Assembly (NCBI GenBank): GCA_000750105.3 | Contig: JPHH03000008.1 | Location: 857,005 to 921,004 of the forward strand | Direction of reading: 5' to 3' | DNA length: 64,000 nucleotides | Source: Tolypocladium sp. Sup5 PDA-1 | Taxonomy: Eukaryota > Ascomycota > Sordariomycetes > Hypocreales > Ophiocordycipitaceae | Shown: one piece after another, positions 1 to 12,511 of the stretch | How the letters are laid out: each line of letters begins with the position of its first letter | How positions within the stretch are numbered: position 1 is the first letter of the stretch | Notes under the pieces: model-generated | What the model saw: only the letters and a program-made list of their open reading frames with translations | Databases searched by the model: none | What the model was told of the DNA's origin: nothing | Translations under genes and position numbers: made by a program

Positions 1-233
1 TCGGAAACGGGGCTCCAAGAGAACGTCAATCCGGCGACCTGGCGAAGGTGCCACGCGATAGCTTTTAAAGTCATCAATCACTCGGCGAATCCTGGCAAAG
101 GCTCAATAATCTCCGTGGGATAATGTCCGTGCGGTGAGTGCGAAGCTCCGAACGGCAATGGTGGTAGACGGAAATGGATGTACATTCCTCTCTATATAAC
201 CTTTTTACAACCTTGGTAGGTTATCGATACCCA
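1..233. other. Left-edge noncoding sequence
   Basis: No gene can be supported here. It lies just downstream of the stop codon of the minus-strand dehydrogenase gene and probably contains its 3' untranslated region. An open frame on the plus strand starting at 174 is the antisense of that gene. Confidence 0.5.
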
Positions 234-1301
234 TTAGTAGTCATAAAAGCCCTTTCCGGTCTTCTTTCCAAGCCAGCCGGCATCGACCATCTTGCCGAGC
301 AACACGCTGGGTCGGTACTTGGAGTCGCCAGTCTCTTCGTGCAGAACCTTCATAATCGACAGGCAGGTATCGAGGCCGATGAAGTCCGCGAGCTGCAGGG
401 GCCCCATGGGCACGTTGGTTCCGTTCTTCATGATGGCGTCGATCGAATCGCGATCGCCGACTCCCGTCTCCAGGCAGATGACGGCCTCGTTGATGTACGG
501 CATCAGAATGCGATTTGCCAGGAATCCGGGTGAATCAGCAGACACCGAGGTGACCTTGCCCAGCTTCTTGCAAAACTCCACGGCCGTTTCGAGAGTCTCC
601 TTACTGGTCTGGAGGCCGCTGATGATCTCAACGCCCTTTTGCACCGGGACGGGGTTCATGAAGTGGGTCGAGACAACTCGGGATGAAGCAGAGATGTCGG
701 TGGGGTCAGAAGTGGTGGCTGCGGCGATGCGGGTGATTGAGATGGAGGACGTGTTGGTGGCCAGGATCGTGTGCTTGGGGCAGATCTTTGCCAGGTTGCC
801 AAAGATGTCGAACTTGAGCTTGGGGATCTCAGGCACCGCCTCGATGACGAAGTCGACAGACGAGAGGTCCTCAATCTTGGTGCTGGGGGTCAGCAACGAT
901 CGAGCCTTGTCGGCCTGCTCCTGTGTGATCCTGGACTTGGACACATCCTTGGCAAGCAGCTTCTCTGTAAGAGTGTTAGTTCTGGCGATGCCCTCAGAGC
1001 AATTGCCTCTTACCGGCAAACGCCATGCCCTTGCTCAACGCCTTGTCGGACGCATCAATGAGCAATACAGGCACCTGCGCCCTTTGAGCCGCAACAAGGG
1101 CAATTCCAAGACCCTATTCCAAATGTTAGTTCCCAGGGTCCCCGTCACATGTTTGGTGGCGCGGCTGAGACGGACCATCTGACCAGCGCCGATGACACCC
1201 AGGCTCTTGACATCCGCGGCATACTGGCGCGGGGAGGAGCTGAAGCTGCGCACTTGGCGCGCAGCCCCCAGTGTCCGCATTCGAAGAATTGAGCTCGCCA
1301 T
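234..1301 (-). CDS. 3-hydroxyacyl-CoA (3-hydroxybutyryl-CoA) dehydrogenase, mitochondrial type
   Basis: Three exons (1301-1176, 1113-1014, 964-234) give 318 aa. Introns 1114-1175 and 965-1013 have GT/AG ends and restore the reading frame. The N-terminus (MASSILRMRTLGAARQVRSF) is rich in Arg and Ser and looks like a mitochondrial presequence. It is followed by the Rossmann motif GAGQMG at residues 38-43, the first intron falling inside this motif. Downstream are the family blocks FVIEAVPE, THFMNPVP and the C-terminal GWLGKKTGKGFYDY. The length fits the short monofunctional family (about 310-320 aa), which oxidises L-3-hydroxyacyl-CoA with NAD in beta-oxidation or short-chain acyl-CoA metabolism. 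Mitochondrial location is inferred from the presequence. It shares a 287-bp divergent promoter with TOF1. Chain-length preference cannot be read from sequence. Confidence 0.93.
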
Positions 1302-1529
1302 TTTTGTTGTGGTGAAGGAAGTTGGGAGAGTCGGCGATGCCAGCTGGGAGGAATGACAGACATCCCAGTTCGGGTAACCTCGGCTTTTGTGGGGTGGGCA
1401 GCCCGCGGCGGCCCGTTATCAATTGCCGGGGATTATCCCCTTATCGGTCGCGTCACTTTACACGACTGCCGCAGACGCGTCGAGGCGCGTAAATGTCGTA
1501 GTGGGTGAATAGCTGCCTCAACGCCATCG

Positions 1530-1583
1530 ATGCGCTTCTGCAACGTCGCATATCCAGCATCGAGGCTTCAAGCGGACAACTGA
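1530..1583 (+). promoter_or_regulatory. Upstream ORF (17 codons) in the TOF1 leader
   Basis: An ATG at 1530 opens a 17-codon frame that ends in TGA at 1581-1583, six bases before the TOF1 start at 1589 and in a different frame. If the transcript begins upstream of 1530, ribosomes would meet this ATG first. The transcription start is unknown, so a regulatory role is only inferred. Confidence 0.35.
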
Positions 1584-1588
1584 TCAGC

Positions 1589-4500
1589 ATGGAGCTGCTG
1601 GATGGCACGGCGGACACTGTCCACCCCGAAGTTCGAGCGCACATCAACAGTCTCGTCTCTGCGGTAAGCTTCCATCCATGACCTCTGTTCTGTAGATTGC
1701 TGATGGACTGTACAGCTCGGTGGCGTAAGCGCGGACGACGATGGCCGATATCAGCTCGGAGACGATGCGCTCGAAGTCCTTCGGGACATCAAGCGCTGGA
1801 TCAGATTCTACGATGAGAAGACGAACCGCATGGACGTCGCCCGGTGCATCCACGAGGCAAACCTCGTTGAAGGCGACCTGCTCCCGATCCTCGCACAATG
1901 GCCGGAGAATGCAATGGACAATAAATTCAGAGCGCGAATTGCCCTGGCTTGCTTTGAACTCATGGTTCCTTTGACTTGGCCCATGGAGCGAGACAAGGAG
2001 CAAACGACAGTCAACCATCATCGACACATGCCCGTTCTCGAGCTCGCCCAGGTCCAATACAAGAGGGGCATCGTCAACTTCGATGGCGCTCGCATACTGC
2101 ATACGGCCGTTCGGGCAGCGCTGCCGTCGATGGCGATTCCCATCGGGGACAGGACGCCTCGAGATCAAGGCATCATCAAGCTCGTCTTGTTCTTCCTTCG
2201 CAACATGGCCATGATCTCTCCGCCTCCCAACGTCAAATACGAGGGCGATGAGTCCCAAATATCGAGATCCGCGACGATCGATGCCTTTTCATACCAGGAC
2301 ATATTCATGCTCCTGCTCACACTCGCCTCCAACATGGGCGACGAGTTCAGGACCGAAGATACGACCGTCATGGAAATCATCTTCCACCTTGTGAAGCGAG
2401 TCGATGTCGAAAAGCTCTTCATGAACGACCGGCAACTGAACACGGCGAAAGCGGGCGAGCTTTCTGCCATGATGAACAAGGAGTCTGCCATGCTCAAAGC
2501 ACACAATCGCAAGGGCCCGACCAGACACAACCGGTTCGGAACCATGATATGGGTGAAGCGTGACGGAGGGAAAATGGCATCTCTGTCGGGACAGGATGCT
2601 CTTGCCGACGCCACGATTCGTAATCAGAAGATGGACAACAATAAAACCTTCAAGCCACCCCGCCGAGCAAAGAAGGAGGACAAGGACGAGCGAGACCTAG
2701 GCCCGCCGGCGAAGCTCAATGCGCGAGCGAGGGATCAACTCAGGTCATTCGTCGAAGAGTTCCTCGATTCAGGCTTCAACCCCTTATTCCAGCATGTGCG
2801 CAAGACCATCGACCGGGAGGCACCGCATGTAATGCAGTACCACAGACGGCAGTTTTTCTACCTTGTGGCGTGGTTCCTAGAAGCCGAGCGTGTGAGGCGC
2901 AAGGCCAAGAAGAATGCCAATCAGCAGAGCGAGACTGAGGTCAACAGCTTCAACCTCGTTGCCGGCGTGTTGAACCAGGAAATGTTCATCACGCTTAACC
3001 GAGCGCTTCACGAGTCCTACGAACACAAGGACTGGCATGAGCTATCCGCCGTCATGCGGTGCTTCACGCAGATCTTGCTCACTGTGCAGGAAATGGCCGA
3101 GTGCGAGAACGAAGACGACCAGGAGATTGCAGAAAACGTGTTGAGCCGCCTCTTCTACGAGGAATCAACACATGATGCTATTGTGAACATCATCAGGACC
3201 TACAAGGATCAGGGCTTCGACTACCTGGATGCTGCCACGGAACTGGTCCACCACTTTTTGCGCATCTTGGAAGCCTACGCCAAGCAGAATGTGGACATGC
3301 AAGTCCGCTCGCGAAAACGAACTCGACGGAAGAAGCAGGCTGCGCAGCAGGCTGATGAGAATGAAAACATGGATGACGAACCTGACGACTCTGGAAACGA
3401 CGAAGTGAATGCAGAGCGAACTTCAAAAGAACGAAAGTTCGACTTCCACAGATTCTGTTCCAAGTTCACACCACAAGGCGTCGTGGACTCATTTACGACG
3501 TTTACCAAGTACTACCGAGACCTCAGCGACATACAGCTGAAACGGGCCCATCGGTACTTTTATCGTTGCGCCTTTAAGCAAGACATGAGCGTCATGTTGT
3601 TCCGTGTGGATATAATTCACCTGCTGTACAATATGGTCAAAGGGCCTGAACCTCTGGACAAGTCTTCCAGCATGTTCAAAGAGTGGGAGGAGCTCGTCAA
3701 GCAGATCTTGCGCAAGTGTTTCAAGAAGATTGAGGAGCGGCCGGAGCTCCTCGTCGAGATGCTCTTCAGCAAACTACAAGGCACCGCATTCTTCTTGGAG
3801 TACGGGTACGAGAGACAGACGACTAGCAAGAGCCAACCGAAGCCCGGAGCCGAGCTCGAGTTCAAATCCACTGAGGAGCGTGATCAGCAAGTTGCGATTG
3901 TCATTGGCGCGCTATTGGATAAGAATGAGACCGACCACATCAACTGGGTGAAGGGCGTCCTGACAGAGGCTGAAAGCGAGCGTCGGTCTTGGGCGGCGGC
4001 GGAGGAGACAATGCCGTCGGTTGAGGATCCTTTCGCAGATGAAGAACCAGCTGAAGAAAAGGAGCCGAAGAAACCTCCCATGTTTAGTAAGTCCATCGCC
4101 CCGAGACGACTGCTCTCATACTGACAAAATTAGGCATCCGCTCTGACAGCCCTACCCGGCGCACCGCTATACTCAAGAACTCGTACCTACGCCTGCTAAT
4201 GTCTCTTTGCGGGTTCAAGCTTCTCGGCCCGGCTTCTGAGGAGACGCCTGAGTCTTCATGGATCGTTCCCGACGACATCTCCGCCGACCATCTCAAGGAC
4301 TCTCTACATTTCATCAACCAAGCCGAGTTTAGCCCGCCCACGTTCGACGACGGCGTCTTGGCAGAGCATCAGCTGAAGCGCAAGACGGTGTCGCGGAAGA
4401 AGGCAGCGTTTGACGACGATGAGGACGGGGAGCTCGACGACGGGTTCCTGATCCCTGCAGGTGGACCAACCACACGCAAGGCAGTGGATGTACCGAAGAA

Positions 4501-5122
4501 GCCAAAGAAGACGAGAAGGATACGGCGCAAGGGCAGTGAAGAAGAGCCAGATGACGAAGCCCTCGATGAAAAGGCCCGCAAGCGCCGAGAGCGCGAGCTC
4601 GAAAAGTTGCGCAAGATCAAGTCGGCCCTGTACGTCCGCGACGGCGACGACGACTTCGACTCTGAAGAAGACGAAGCGTTCTTCGCCCGCGAGCGGGCAA
4701 TCGCCGACCGCGCCAAGGCAGTCGCCGAGTCCGCCACGGGTCTTGGGGATTCTTTCGCGCTGCCGAGGAAGCGCAAGTCGGACGTCTTGCTCACAGTCAG
4801 CGATGACGACGACGACGACGACGACGACCTGAGCTTTGCGCAGAAGGCGCTAAGTAGTCAGGGGGGCGCGGAGGCGAGTGAGACGGATGATACACCCGTG
4901 GATATCAGTGAGGGCGAGGGTCGGAAGAGGAGGAGGGTGAGCGCCGATCCGGATGATGAAGAGACGCCTGGGGAGGATGAGGATGTAGACGTGGAAGCCC
5001 CGGCGGCTAAGAGCGCGGAGGCTGACGAGGGCGAGGAGGATGCTGAGGATACTCCTGTGGTGGTGACGAGGCGGCCGAGGGTCAGGGGCGGCTTTGTCGT
5101 GGACAGCGATGATGATGAATAG
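1589..5122 (+). CDS. TOF1: Replication fork protection complex subunit TOF1/SWI1 (TIMELESS family)
   Basis: Three exons (1589-1663, 1716-4086, 4134-5122) give 1144 aa. The start is the first in-frame ATG after an in-frame TAG at 1499. The N-terminal third is the TIMELESS domain (for example FYDEKTNRMDVARCIHEAN, then FFLRNMAMISPPP). The middle holds helical repeats, and the C-terminus is acidic and basic in turn, with nine consecutive Asp (4802-4828, residues 1039-1047) and a nuclear-localisation-like RKRRRVS. TOF1/Swi1 works in the nucleus with CSM3/Swi3 to stabilise stalled replication forks, signal the S-phase checkpoint and support sister-chromatid cohesion. It is transcribed divergently from the dehydrogenase gene, and a short upstream ORF lies in its likely leader. 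The length is normal for filamentous fungi. Confidence 0.93.
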
Positions 5123-5454
5123 TTAATGACAGGGCATGGCATGTTGGATTGGCGTTTTGGGATGGTCGGAAGCACAACTGCTGGGTCTTGCGTCGTTCAT
5201 CTGCTTAAGGATGGGATATATCATTGGATTCTAGCGTCTCGAGCATGACTCCCTGAATGCCGTGTTTCTCCTCCGTTTCGTTTCAGCCATTAAATGGCAA
5301 ATTATGTGTTACACCTCTTTCACTGAGATGAAGTATCATGTTAGTCCTTCTGGGTATAGTCCCCCAACCATGAACGGTGTATGTTCAAGAACAGCCCCAA
5401 ACCTCATCCAAAGAAAGACAATCAAACGCTCAAACACGCCATGCAGTCATGCTC
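5123..5454. other. Convergent 3' intergenic region TOF1/BOR1
   Basis: About 330 bp between the stop codons of two convergent genes. It is relatively AT-rich in its middle part. No gene or RNA was recognised; it presumably holds both 3' untranslated regions. Confidence 0.5.
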
Positions 5455-7653
5455 TCAAGGTGAAGTCGGTCGCCGATGTGACGAGCTCCCCCTCCGCACG
5501 TCACCCAACCACCCATCCACGCTCCTCCGCCCCGTCGCCGTGCTCTGCCCGCTCTGCACCTGTCCCAGCTCCGCCAAGTCCTCCCGGCTCTTACGAGGAC
5601 TACCCGCACCCGCACAGACACTACCCCTTTGCTCCGTCCGCCGCAACGACTCCCGCCGTTCCAGTGACGGCGCGCGGCTCGACACGGCCGTCTCGTCACC
5701 ACTGCTATTCTCCCCCCGGCCGCCCCAGGCACCGCCGATGCCCTCCATCGTAAAGGCGGACGCCGTCGGGCCGTCGAGCAGCGCGAGCTCCTCGGGTCGG
5801 AAGATGCGCGGCAGCAGCAGCGCGCGGATGGGGATGAGCGCGAGGATGAAGACGGGGAAGCCGACGGCGGCGACGGTCTGCGTGATGGCAAAGGTGGCGC
5901 CGAAGCCGAGGAGCTCGACGGCCGCGAAGAGCCACACGGCGGAGCGGCGCTTGACGGCCCGGAGGGGGTGGCTCGCCGGCGTGAGGCTCCTGTCGCGGCA
6001 GAGAAAGACAAGCTTGGCGGTGATGCCGTTGGCCTCGAGCGCCTGCACGCCCATGACGAAGAAGAGGCCCGCAAGGAGGCCCTGGGGGATGAGGTGCAGG
6101 ACGACGAGGAGGGGGCCCGTCATGGTGCCGAGCGTCAGGAGGCCCTGGGCCAGGTTCGAGACGCGCTGCTCGACGACATGGGTCGCTTCGAAGGTGTACC
6201 CGCCTTTGTCCTCGCCCTTTTCGTCGAGCTCCTTGACGGGCTTGGTGACGCAGAGAGACTCGGTGTGGAAGGGGGCCTGGGGGATGAGGCCGTTGGGGAA
6301 GGGCAGGCCGAGGATGCCGGCCACGCCGGTGGTGACGCCGAGGAGGAAGATATCCCAGTGGAAGCCGGCCGGCTTGCGAAGCGGGTACTCGCTTCCCTGG
6401 GCAATCAAAGATGATACTAAAGGTTGTCAGTCTTGGGTGCGGGCTGGGAAGGGACAGACATATCGCACCGTTGTGGTCAAACCAGAAGAGAATGGTGAGC
6501 AGGACGGCAAACGGCAGCGCCGTAAAGATCTCACCAACACTCAACTCCCAGAAGCTAACCAGCCAGTCCCTCCCACTCGTCGGCACAAACGCAGCGGCCG
6601 TCGGCAGCCTCTCCAGCTCGACCTCCCGCATGCGCCCAAAGTGCACAAAGCCCGTGAAGAAGACGAGCGTCAGCGGCGTGCCGTAGTCCTTGAGAAACAC
6701 GCGCACCGGGTGCCGGAAGAGGCTGCTGGCGCCCAGCTGGGCGCACAGGTAGGCGACCATGAAGACGAGCAGGGCAGCCACGATGGACAGGTAGAAGGCG
6801 CTCGCGCTGCCGAGGCGCGCGAGCACCTGGATGCCCTTTTGCAGGTAGATGAAGGCGACGTAGAAACCGAAGATGTCGCAGGGGAAGCGCGTCACCCAGC
6901 GCAGCCAGTTGCATGAGTTTGTGGCGGCGAGGATCCAGTGCAGGATGAGGGACCATCTGTACTCCACGCGTGAGTAGAGGCTCAAACCTGGGGTGGAGCT
7001 CTGCGTCGACTTACATGCCGATCCAGGCCATGAAGCCAATGTAGTTGACCCCGGTTCCCTTCATGATGTCGTAGACGGTGCTGGGGAGGTTGGTCAGTAT
7101 GCTAGGGCGCGTTGTCGGAGCTGGGCTGCACAAACTAGTTAAAGACGGTAATTGGACCTGTGGTTGCAGTCAGTATCTGCCCTCGTCTTCAAGGTTTCGA
7201 GAAAAACGTACCAGTAACACCAACGATGACGAGTGGTTGTGCGGCAAAGAGCGAAAAGACGACGGATCCAAGGACAGAAGCCAGCAGGACCTCGTTGACG
7301 CCGTAGTTGGACCCCGTCTTCTGGAACATGTCGAGAGAAAAGGCCAGCGCGGGAAGGATGCTGTACACTCGGTCAGCCCCTGAGCCCAAGAAAGATGCAA
7401 GTACAGAGGATAGGTGATGTGCTCACTTTGCAAAGTACATGTAGACCGTGGCGGGCACGACGCGGTAATCCCACGCATCAAGCCAGTCGCTGCCGTAGTA
7501 CGGCGCTCGCCGACGGACATCGTTGATCATGCCGCGGAAGAGGTGAATCTTCCACCACGGTTCCTGTTTCCGCGGTTGTTCATCTGCCGTGGCGCGAGGC
7601 TCTTGGGCCGTGGGCAGGACGAGGCCGTCCGTTCGTTTGTCGGTGGTTGCCAT
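5455..7653 (-). CDS. BOR1: Borate/anion transporter of the SLC4 (HCO3- transporter) family, BOR1-like
   Basis: Six exons (7653-7427, 7360-7212, 7157-7136, 7080-7015, 6956-6469, 6416-5455) give 637 aa; all five introns have GT/AG ends and keep the frame. Exon 3 is only 22 nt. After a hydrophilic N-terminus (WKIHLFRGMINDVRRRAP) come the fungal BOR1 blocks: ILPALAFSLDMFQKTG, QPLVIVGVTGPITVFNYTVY, and the transmembrane segments around FYVAFIYLQKG, PLTLVFFTGFVHFG and GVTTGVAGILGLPFPNGLIPQAPFH. About a dozen membrane spans are expected. Yeast Bor1 exports borate across the plasma membrane and affects vacuolar protein sorting. The last ~90 residues form a Ser/Arg-rich cytosolic tail (SLERRESLRRTE, SPRKSREDL), a candidate for phosphorylation. 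The substrate is inferred from the family. Confidence 0.92.
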
Positions 7654-9090
7654 GGTTTCCGATCTTTATACAAGGGCGACGTCTATGAAGCGAGGTATTG
7701 ATGCGGGTGTATTGTAAGACAGTCTAATGCAGTCTATGCACGAGGACGTCGTGCTGCAAGTCGTGTCGACAAACGGTATAGTTGGGGGACGGGTGCTATG
7801 AGCAGACGAGTTTAATCTTGGCGGACATGTCCATCACGCTCTCTGAGCAGCGCGGCGAGCAAATACAGACGAGATGCGAGATGCAACATGTCAAATCGCA
7901 GGGCCACAACCGCCGCGAGCTGAAGCGCCGCGCGGTAGTTATATATTTAGGTCGTAAAGTCACGGCCCGTCGCTCACTGTCGTCTCGTCCACAACTCACA
8001 CGCCGTCTCGCCACAATTTTTCTACGAACCCAACAGGTACCGTGGGCGGCAGGACCTCCGCAAAAGGGTACTTAAGAGTGACCTAGGCCGAAATCGCAGC
8101 GATCTCCAGTGCGCCAATGTGGAGCCTAAATGCACGCCATCCCAGCGCGTGTCATGACATCAGGCCGCTGTAACATACATACATACAGTATCGATCTAGG
8201 ACGACTTCAAACATCAACCTGTATCACGCGAAATACAGAATACCGGACAAAACACCTGTGTTTTATGATTCAACAAGGACAACTTGCTGTATTTCATCCG
8301 TACATTCTTGGGCAAATATTTTCAAGATTCCATTCATTGACACCCAGCCTCAACCCTTAAATCGTCCTCTCTCTGCCGTTCAAAACCCACTCCCGTAACC
8401 TCCCGCCATTCTAGGAACTTTCTCGACCAATCACATGGCCGTATAAAGTTCCCTCTCAAGGCTCTCATCAACCACACAACACTCTCATTGAACGTCCAGG
8501 TTCCCGTAGGATCAAGCTTAGATATGTAGTTCGCGTCCCTGAGCAGCTGCGCCCCGTGAGCCGTCTATGGCGCTTCAACCTGAAGCATCTTGGCGGTGGA
8601 GGCGTCACACGGCATGATGAGGCATTGCCGGCCTTGACGGTTTCCGCATCACGTTCAGGGACGCCATGTCCAGATACCAGGCAGTGCAATGTGCATCGTC
8701 ACCATTCCAGCAGACGCACTCTGTTTGACCCAAGAAAACTCCATGCGCTATCTTCCTTCCCCATTCAATGTGCCGCCCGTATAGGCAAGTCTACAGTTCT
8801 ACCCCTAAAGTACATGTTACATGGTAAACCCCCCCCCCCCCGGTAGCTCCTCCTCCTGGGGAGAGATGATGCTGAAATACACGGGGACAATGCCCTGTTA
8901 TCTGGTAGAGTTGAGAGCACACGCATGTGTTGCCGTCGCATTGCCACCCAACGCGGCCTTCATCACGTCCCCAGGCCTTAGTAGGCCGGCCAATCGCCTG
9001 GCGCCCTCAAGTTCTCGGCAGTCAGATTACCCACTGCTCACAAGCGTGCCGAGCTCGCCGCTGTGCGACCGGTTGCGCACCCGCGCCATC
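7654..9090. other. Intergenic region BOR1 upstream / YTA12 downstream, with C13 tract
   Basis: About 1.4 kb without a supportable gene. The right part (to 9090) is downstream of YTA12; the left part is the promoter side of BOR1. A run of 13 C lies at 8829-8841. Short open frames here show no recognisable protein and no credible splice structure. Confidence 0.5.
8829..8841 (+). repeat. Poly-C tract (C13)
   Basis: Thirteen consecutive C residues in intergenic DNA. Homopolymers of this length are often length-polymorphic and error-prone in assembly. Confidence 0.95.
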
Positions 9091-11878
9091 TCACCTCGGT
9101 CCGTCCGTCTTCCCATCGGACAGCTGCTTGAACGCCGGCGCCGGAGCCGGTGGGTCGTTGGGTGTGGTCGTGTCGGACGGGAATGGTGGCGGGGCGCTCT
9201 CCTCCTTGCCGCCTCCAAAGTACTTCTCAAAGTCCTCGTTGTCGTCAAATGGCCGCTTGCCCAGGATCCGGACCATATCATCACGCACCAGAGCCTCCTT
9301 CTTGAGCAGCTCCTCCGCGACCAGGCCCACCTCCTTCTTCTTCTCCACCAGAAGCTCCTTGCATCGCGCGTACGCCTCCTCGACTATCCGGTGAACCTCC
9401 TGGTCGATCTGCTGCGCCGTCGATTCCGCAAAAGGCTTCTGCATCCGGTTCGGGTCGTTCTCGAAGTGCACGGGTCCGACCTTCTCCGACATGCCCCACT
9501 GAGTCACCATGTTGCGCGCCATCTGTGACACCTTCTTGAAGTCGTCGCTGGCACCCGTCGTGACCGTGGGGAAGTGAAGCTCCTCAGACACGCGTCCGCC
9601 CATCGTCATGGCCATACGGTCCATCAGCTGGTTCGTGTTCATCAGGTACGCGTCCTGCGGCAGGTACTGGGCGTAACCCAGGGCCCCTTGTCCGCGAGGG
9701 ATGATGGACACCTTCAGCAACGGGTCTGCGTGTCGGAGGAACCAACCGCAGATGGCGTGGCCAGCCTCGTGGTACGCCACCGTCTTCTTCTCTTCCGGCT
9801 TCAGCACCAATGACTTGCGCTCCAAGCCACCAACGACGCGCTCGATTGCCCGCTCAAAGTGCTCCATCTTGACATCATCGGCGTTTCCTCTGGCAGCTGT
9901 TTTTTCTCGTTAATAGGTTTTCCTCTTGTCAAGGGTATACGCCAGTGCTAAACTTACCAATGAGGGCAGCTTCGTTCACAACGTTGGAGATGTCGGCGCC
10001 AGAGAATCCAGGAGTCAGCGTAGCAAGTCGGCCAACCAGGTGGTCTTGGTCCTCCTTGGTCACAATCTTCTTGAGATACACCTTGAAGATTTCCTGTCGT
10101 CCGCTCATCGTTGGGCGGTCGATGTAGATGTGCCTGTCGAAACGTCCCGGTCGCATCAACGCCTTGTCCAGAATATCAGCACGGTTGGTGCCGGCTAAGA
10201 CGACAACCTGCTCCCGGGTGTTGAAGCCGTCCATTTCCGTGAGAATCTGGTTAAGCGTAGCCTCTCGCTCGTCGTTGCCACCGAATCCACGGCCACTGTC
10301 CTGTCTGGCCCTACCGATGGCGTCGATTTCGTCGATGAAGATGATGCACGGCGCATTCTTGCGGCCCTCGGCAAACAGATCACGGACTCGAGACGGTCCA
10401 ACACCGACAAACATTTCCACAAACTCGGAGCCACTGACACTGAAGAACGGCACACCAGACTCTCCAGCAGTTGCCTTGGCAAGAAGCGTCTTGCCTGTTC
10501 CCGGTGGCCCGGCGAGAATGGCGCCACGGGGAATCTTGGCACCGAGCTTCTCGAACTTCTCGGGTTGCTTCAAGAAGCTGACAAACTCCATAATCTCCAT
10601 CTTGGCTTCCTCCAGACCAGCGACATCGGAAAACTTGACCTTGACTGCGCTCTCGGCATTGAACTTCTTGGCCTTGCTCTTGCCGAAGTTGAACATGCCT
10701 CCGCCTCCAGCCCGTCCTCCCATTGATCGTTGGGTCCAGAGAATCAGACCGATGAACAAGAGAGTCGGTCCAAAGGCCAGGAGGAGGTTGCCAACGGTAC
10801 TGCCGCCGGCCTCGTAGCTGACCGGTATCCTCTCGGATTGGGGAATGCCAAGCTGATCCTGGGCCTCCTCCAGCTTCTTCTCAAACGACTCGACAGAGCC
10901 AATGGAGAAGACGTATGTCCTCCTGCCGTTGGCTCCAGACTCAGAAGTCGCTTGCGAAGCATCCGGGTGCAGTTCCACTCGTACTTGAGAACCGTTGATT
11001 ACCACCAGCTTCTGAACCATACCCTTGTCCAGGAAAGCCTTGCGCATCTCCTGCCAGGTAATCTCCTTTTCGGAGAAAGGCTTGCTGAGTGACTCGGCCG
11101 CCCAGAGGGTGATACCCAGGACAAGACCAGTCTGGAGAGCATCCGCCCAGCCATTCCTCTTCTTTGGTCCTTGCTGTCCAGGCCCTTGTTGATGTGACTT
11201 CGTCTCGTCCGATCTCTTGTCCCGGGGGTGGCCATCCTCTCCGCTCTTGTGTTCCTCGCCCTCCTTCTTGTCATGCTGTTCGGGGTTGTTTTGGTCGAAC
11301 ATGCGGTTTCCTTGCTGCTGCTGCTGGACCTCCCACTCAGCTAGCCTCTCGGCCATGATGAAGACGCATCGCATGAGCCTGCCCTTATCCAGGATCGACA
11401 AGTGGCCGGGGCCTTGGCGCATCTTCTGGAGCAAGTCTCTTACTTCCGCAGGTGCGCCGGTCTGTTCCAGGCCCTTCAGAATATCCCGCAGCGTTTGCCT
11501 CTGGCCCTCTGGCAAGACATTCTTGAACGCTTCCAGCTGAGCTATTTCCTCCTTGGTCAGGCGGATCCAGCCCTCTGGCAGGGGAGACATTGGGGTTTTC
11601 GGCGCCTCGGACTTGCCGTCCTCTGCCGGTTTGCCCTCGGACTCATTTTGGTTCTTTGGCTTCTCGGTGTTGGTGTCCTTCTTCGCCTGCGAATCTTCCT
11701 CCGGCTGCGGCGGCTTCGAGGAGTAGAATCTGGGTCGGATGCCGTACGGGGTCGAGCAAACAGTTGACGCAATCGATCGGGACACGGTCGGTAGTCGCAG
11801 AGTCCGCTGGAAACTCGACTGCTGCGACAGTCGTGCTAGCCGCGCGAGCTGGCTCGACTGCCGAAGAAATCTCGACAT
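9091..11878 (-). CDS. YTA12: Mitochondrial inner-membrane m-AAA protease subunit (FtsH/AFG3 family)
   Basis: Two exons (11878-9958 and 9896-9091, intron 9897-9957) give 908 aa. The start at 11878 (MSRFLRQSSQLARLARLSQQ) gives a typical Arg/Ser mitochondrial presequence; the frame is open upstream to 12019, but that extension looks like untranslated leader. A charged linker is followed by two membrane segments (about residues 247-262 and 362-382) flanking an intermembrane-space domain. The AAA module has Walker A GPPGTGKT (457-464) and Walker B IIFIDE (512-517), with a GRFDR second-region motif. The M41 protease has the zinc site HEAGH (683-687). Yeast Yta12 with Afg3 degrades misfolded inner-membrane proteins and matures ribosomal protein MrpL32. 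The Q-rich and charged linker favours YTA12 over AFG3, but that assignment is not certain. Confidence 0.93.
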
Positions 11879-12511
11879 GGTGGTTGTCGGAGTTGTCGCA
11901 AAATGCGGAACCACCGGGGTTGGTGAGGGAAACGTAGGACGACGCCGCCTTATCTCATGAGCAGCGCAGGTCGGCGCTCGAGGGCTCAATATGCGGCCGT
12001 TTGAGAAAGAAGCATCCAACCGTAGCGGATACTGGGAGTTTCAACGCTACGTGGACCGGTTGATGACACCACGACATGCGAAGCTTCTGACGATGAGTCC
12101 ACCTTCTAGCCCGAAATTAGCTGGCGTCACGTGCGTGCGCCGGTCCGGGGGTGGCGGGTGTAGGGTAGGTAGGTGTCGCAGGCTTCCGCACTTTCGCCAC
12201 CAAGAGTCAACTGGTCACGATGAGATGAATTGCTTTGCGCCAACAAAACTCTTCCTTCAATTTAAAGAGAAATATTTTCGTATTATAGATGGAAGCTTCT
12301 GAGAGTCCGAAGCTGGTTCTAATATTGACCTTGGATTTGTAGCCGTTGAAAGTGTAGTCACAAGTTGACGAGAGGATAATTACTAAAGTGTTAAAGTGCC
12401 TGCTTCCACGACCTTCCACGGCAAGCCTGGTGAACGCAGTTACCGCACTAAGAAAGCCCAGCACCATCATGGAAAAGTCGTCATCCGGTGGGCGTCCACG
12501 GCATTTCCACG
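11879..12511. other. YTA12 upstream / MTQ1 downstream intergenic
   Basis: About 630 bp between two minus-strand genes. It holds the YTA12 leader and promoter on the left and the 3' region of the methyltransferase on the right. A short GGTAGGTAGGT stretch occurs near 12165. No gene is recognised. Confidence 0.5.

Noticed and set aside
5381..6916. A 511-codon plus-strand open frame
   Set aside because: It is antisense to the BOR1 exons, which are clearly coding by family resemblance; its residues are compositionally biased by GC-rich codons of the other strand.
11879..12019. N-terminal extension of YTA12 from an ATG at 12019
   Set aside because: The ATG at 11878 gives a proper mitochondrial presequence; the 47 extra residues look like translated leader.
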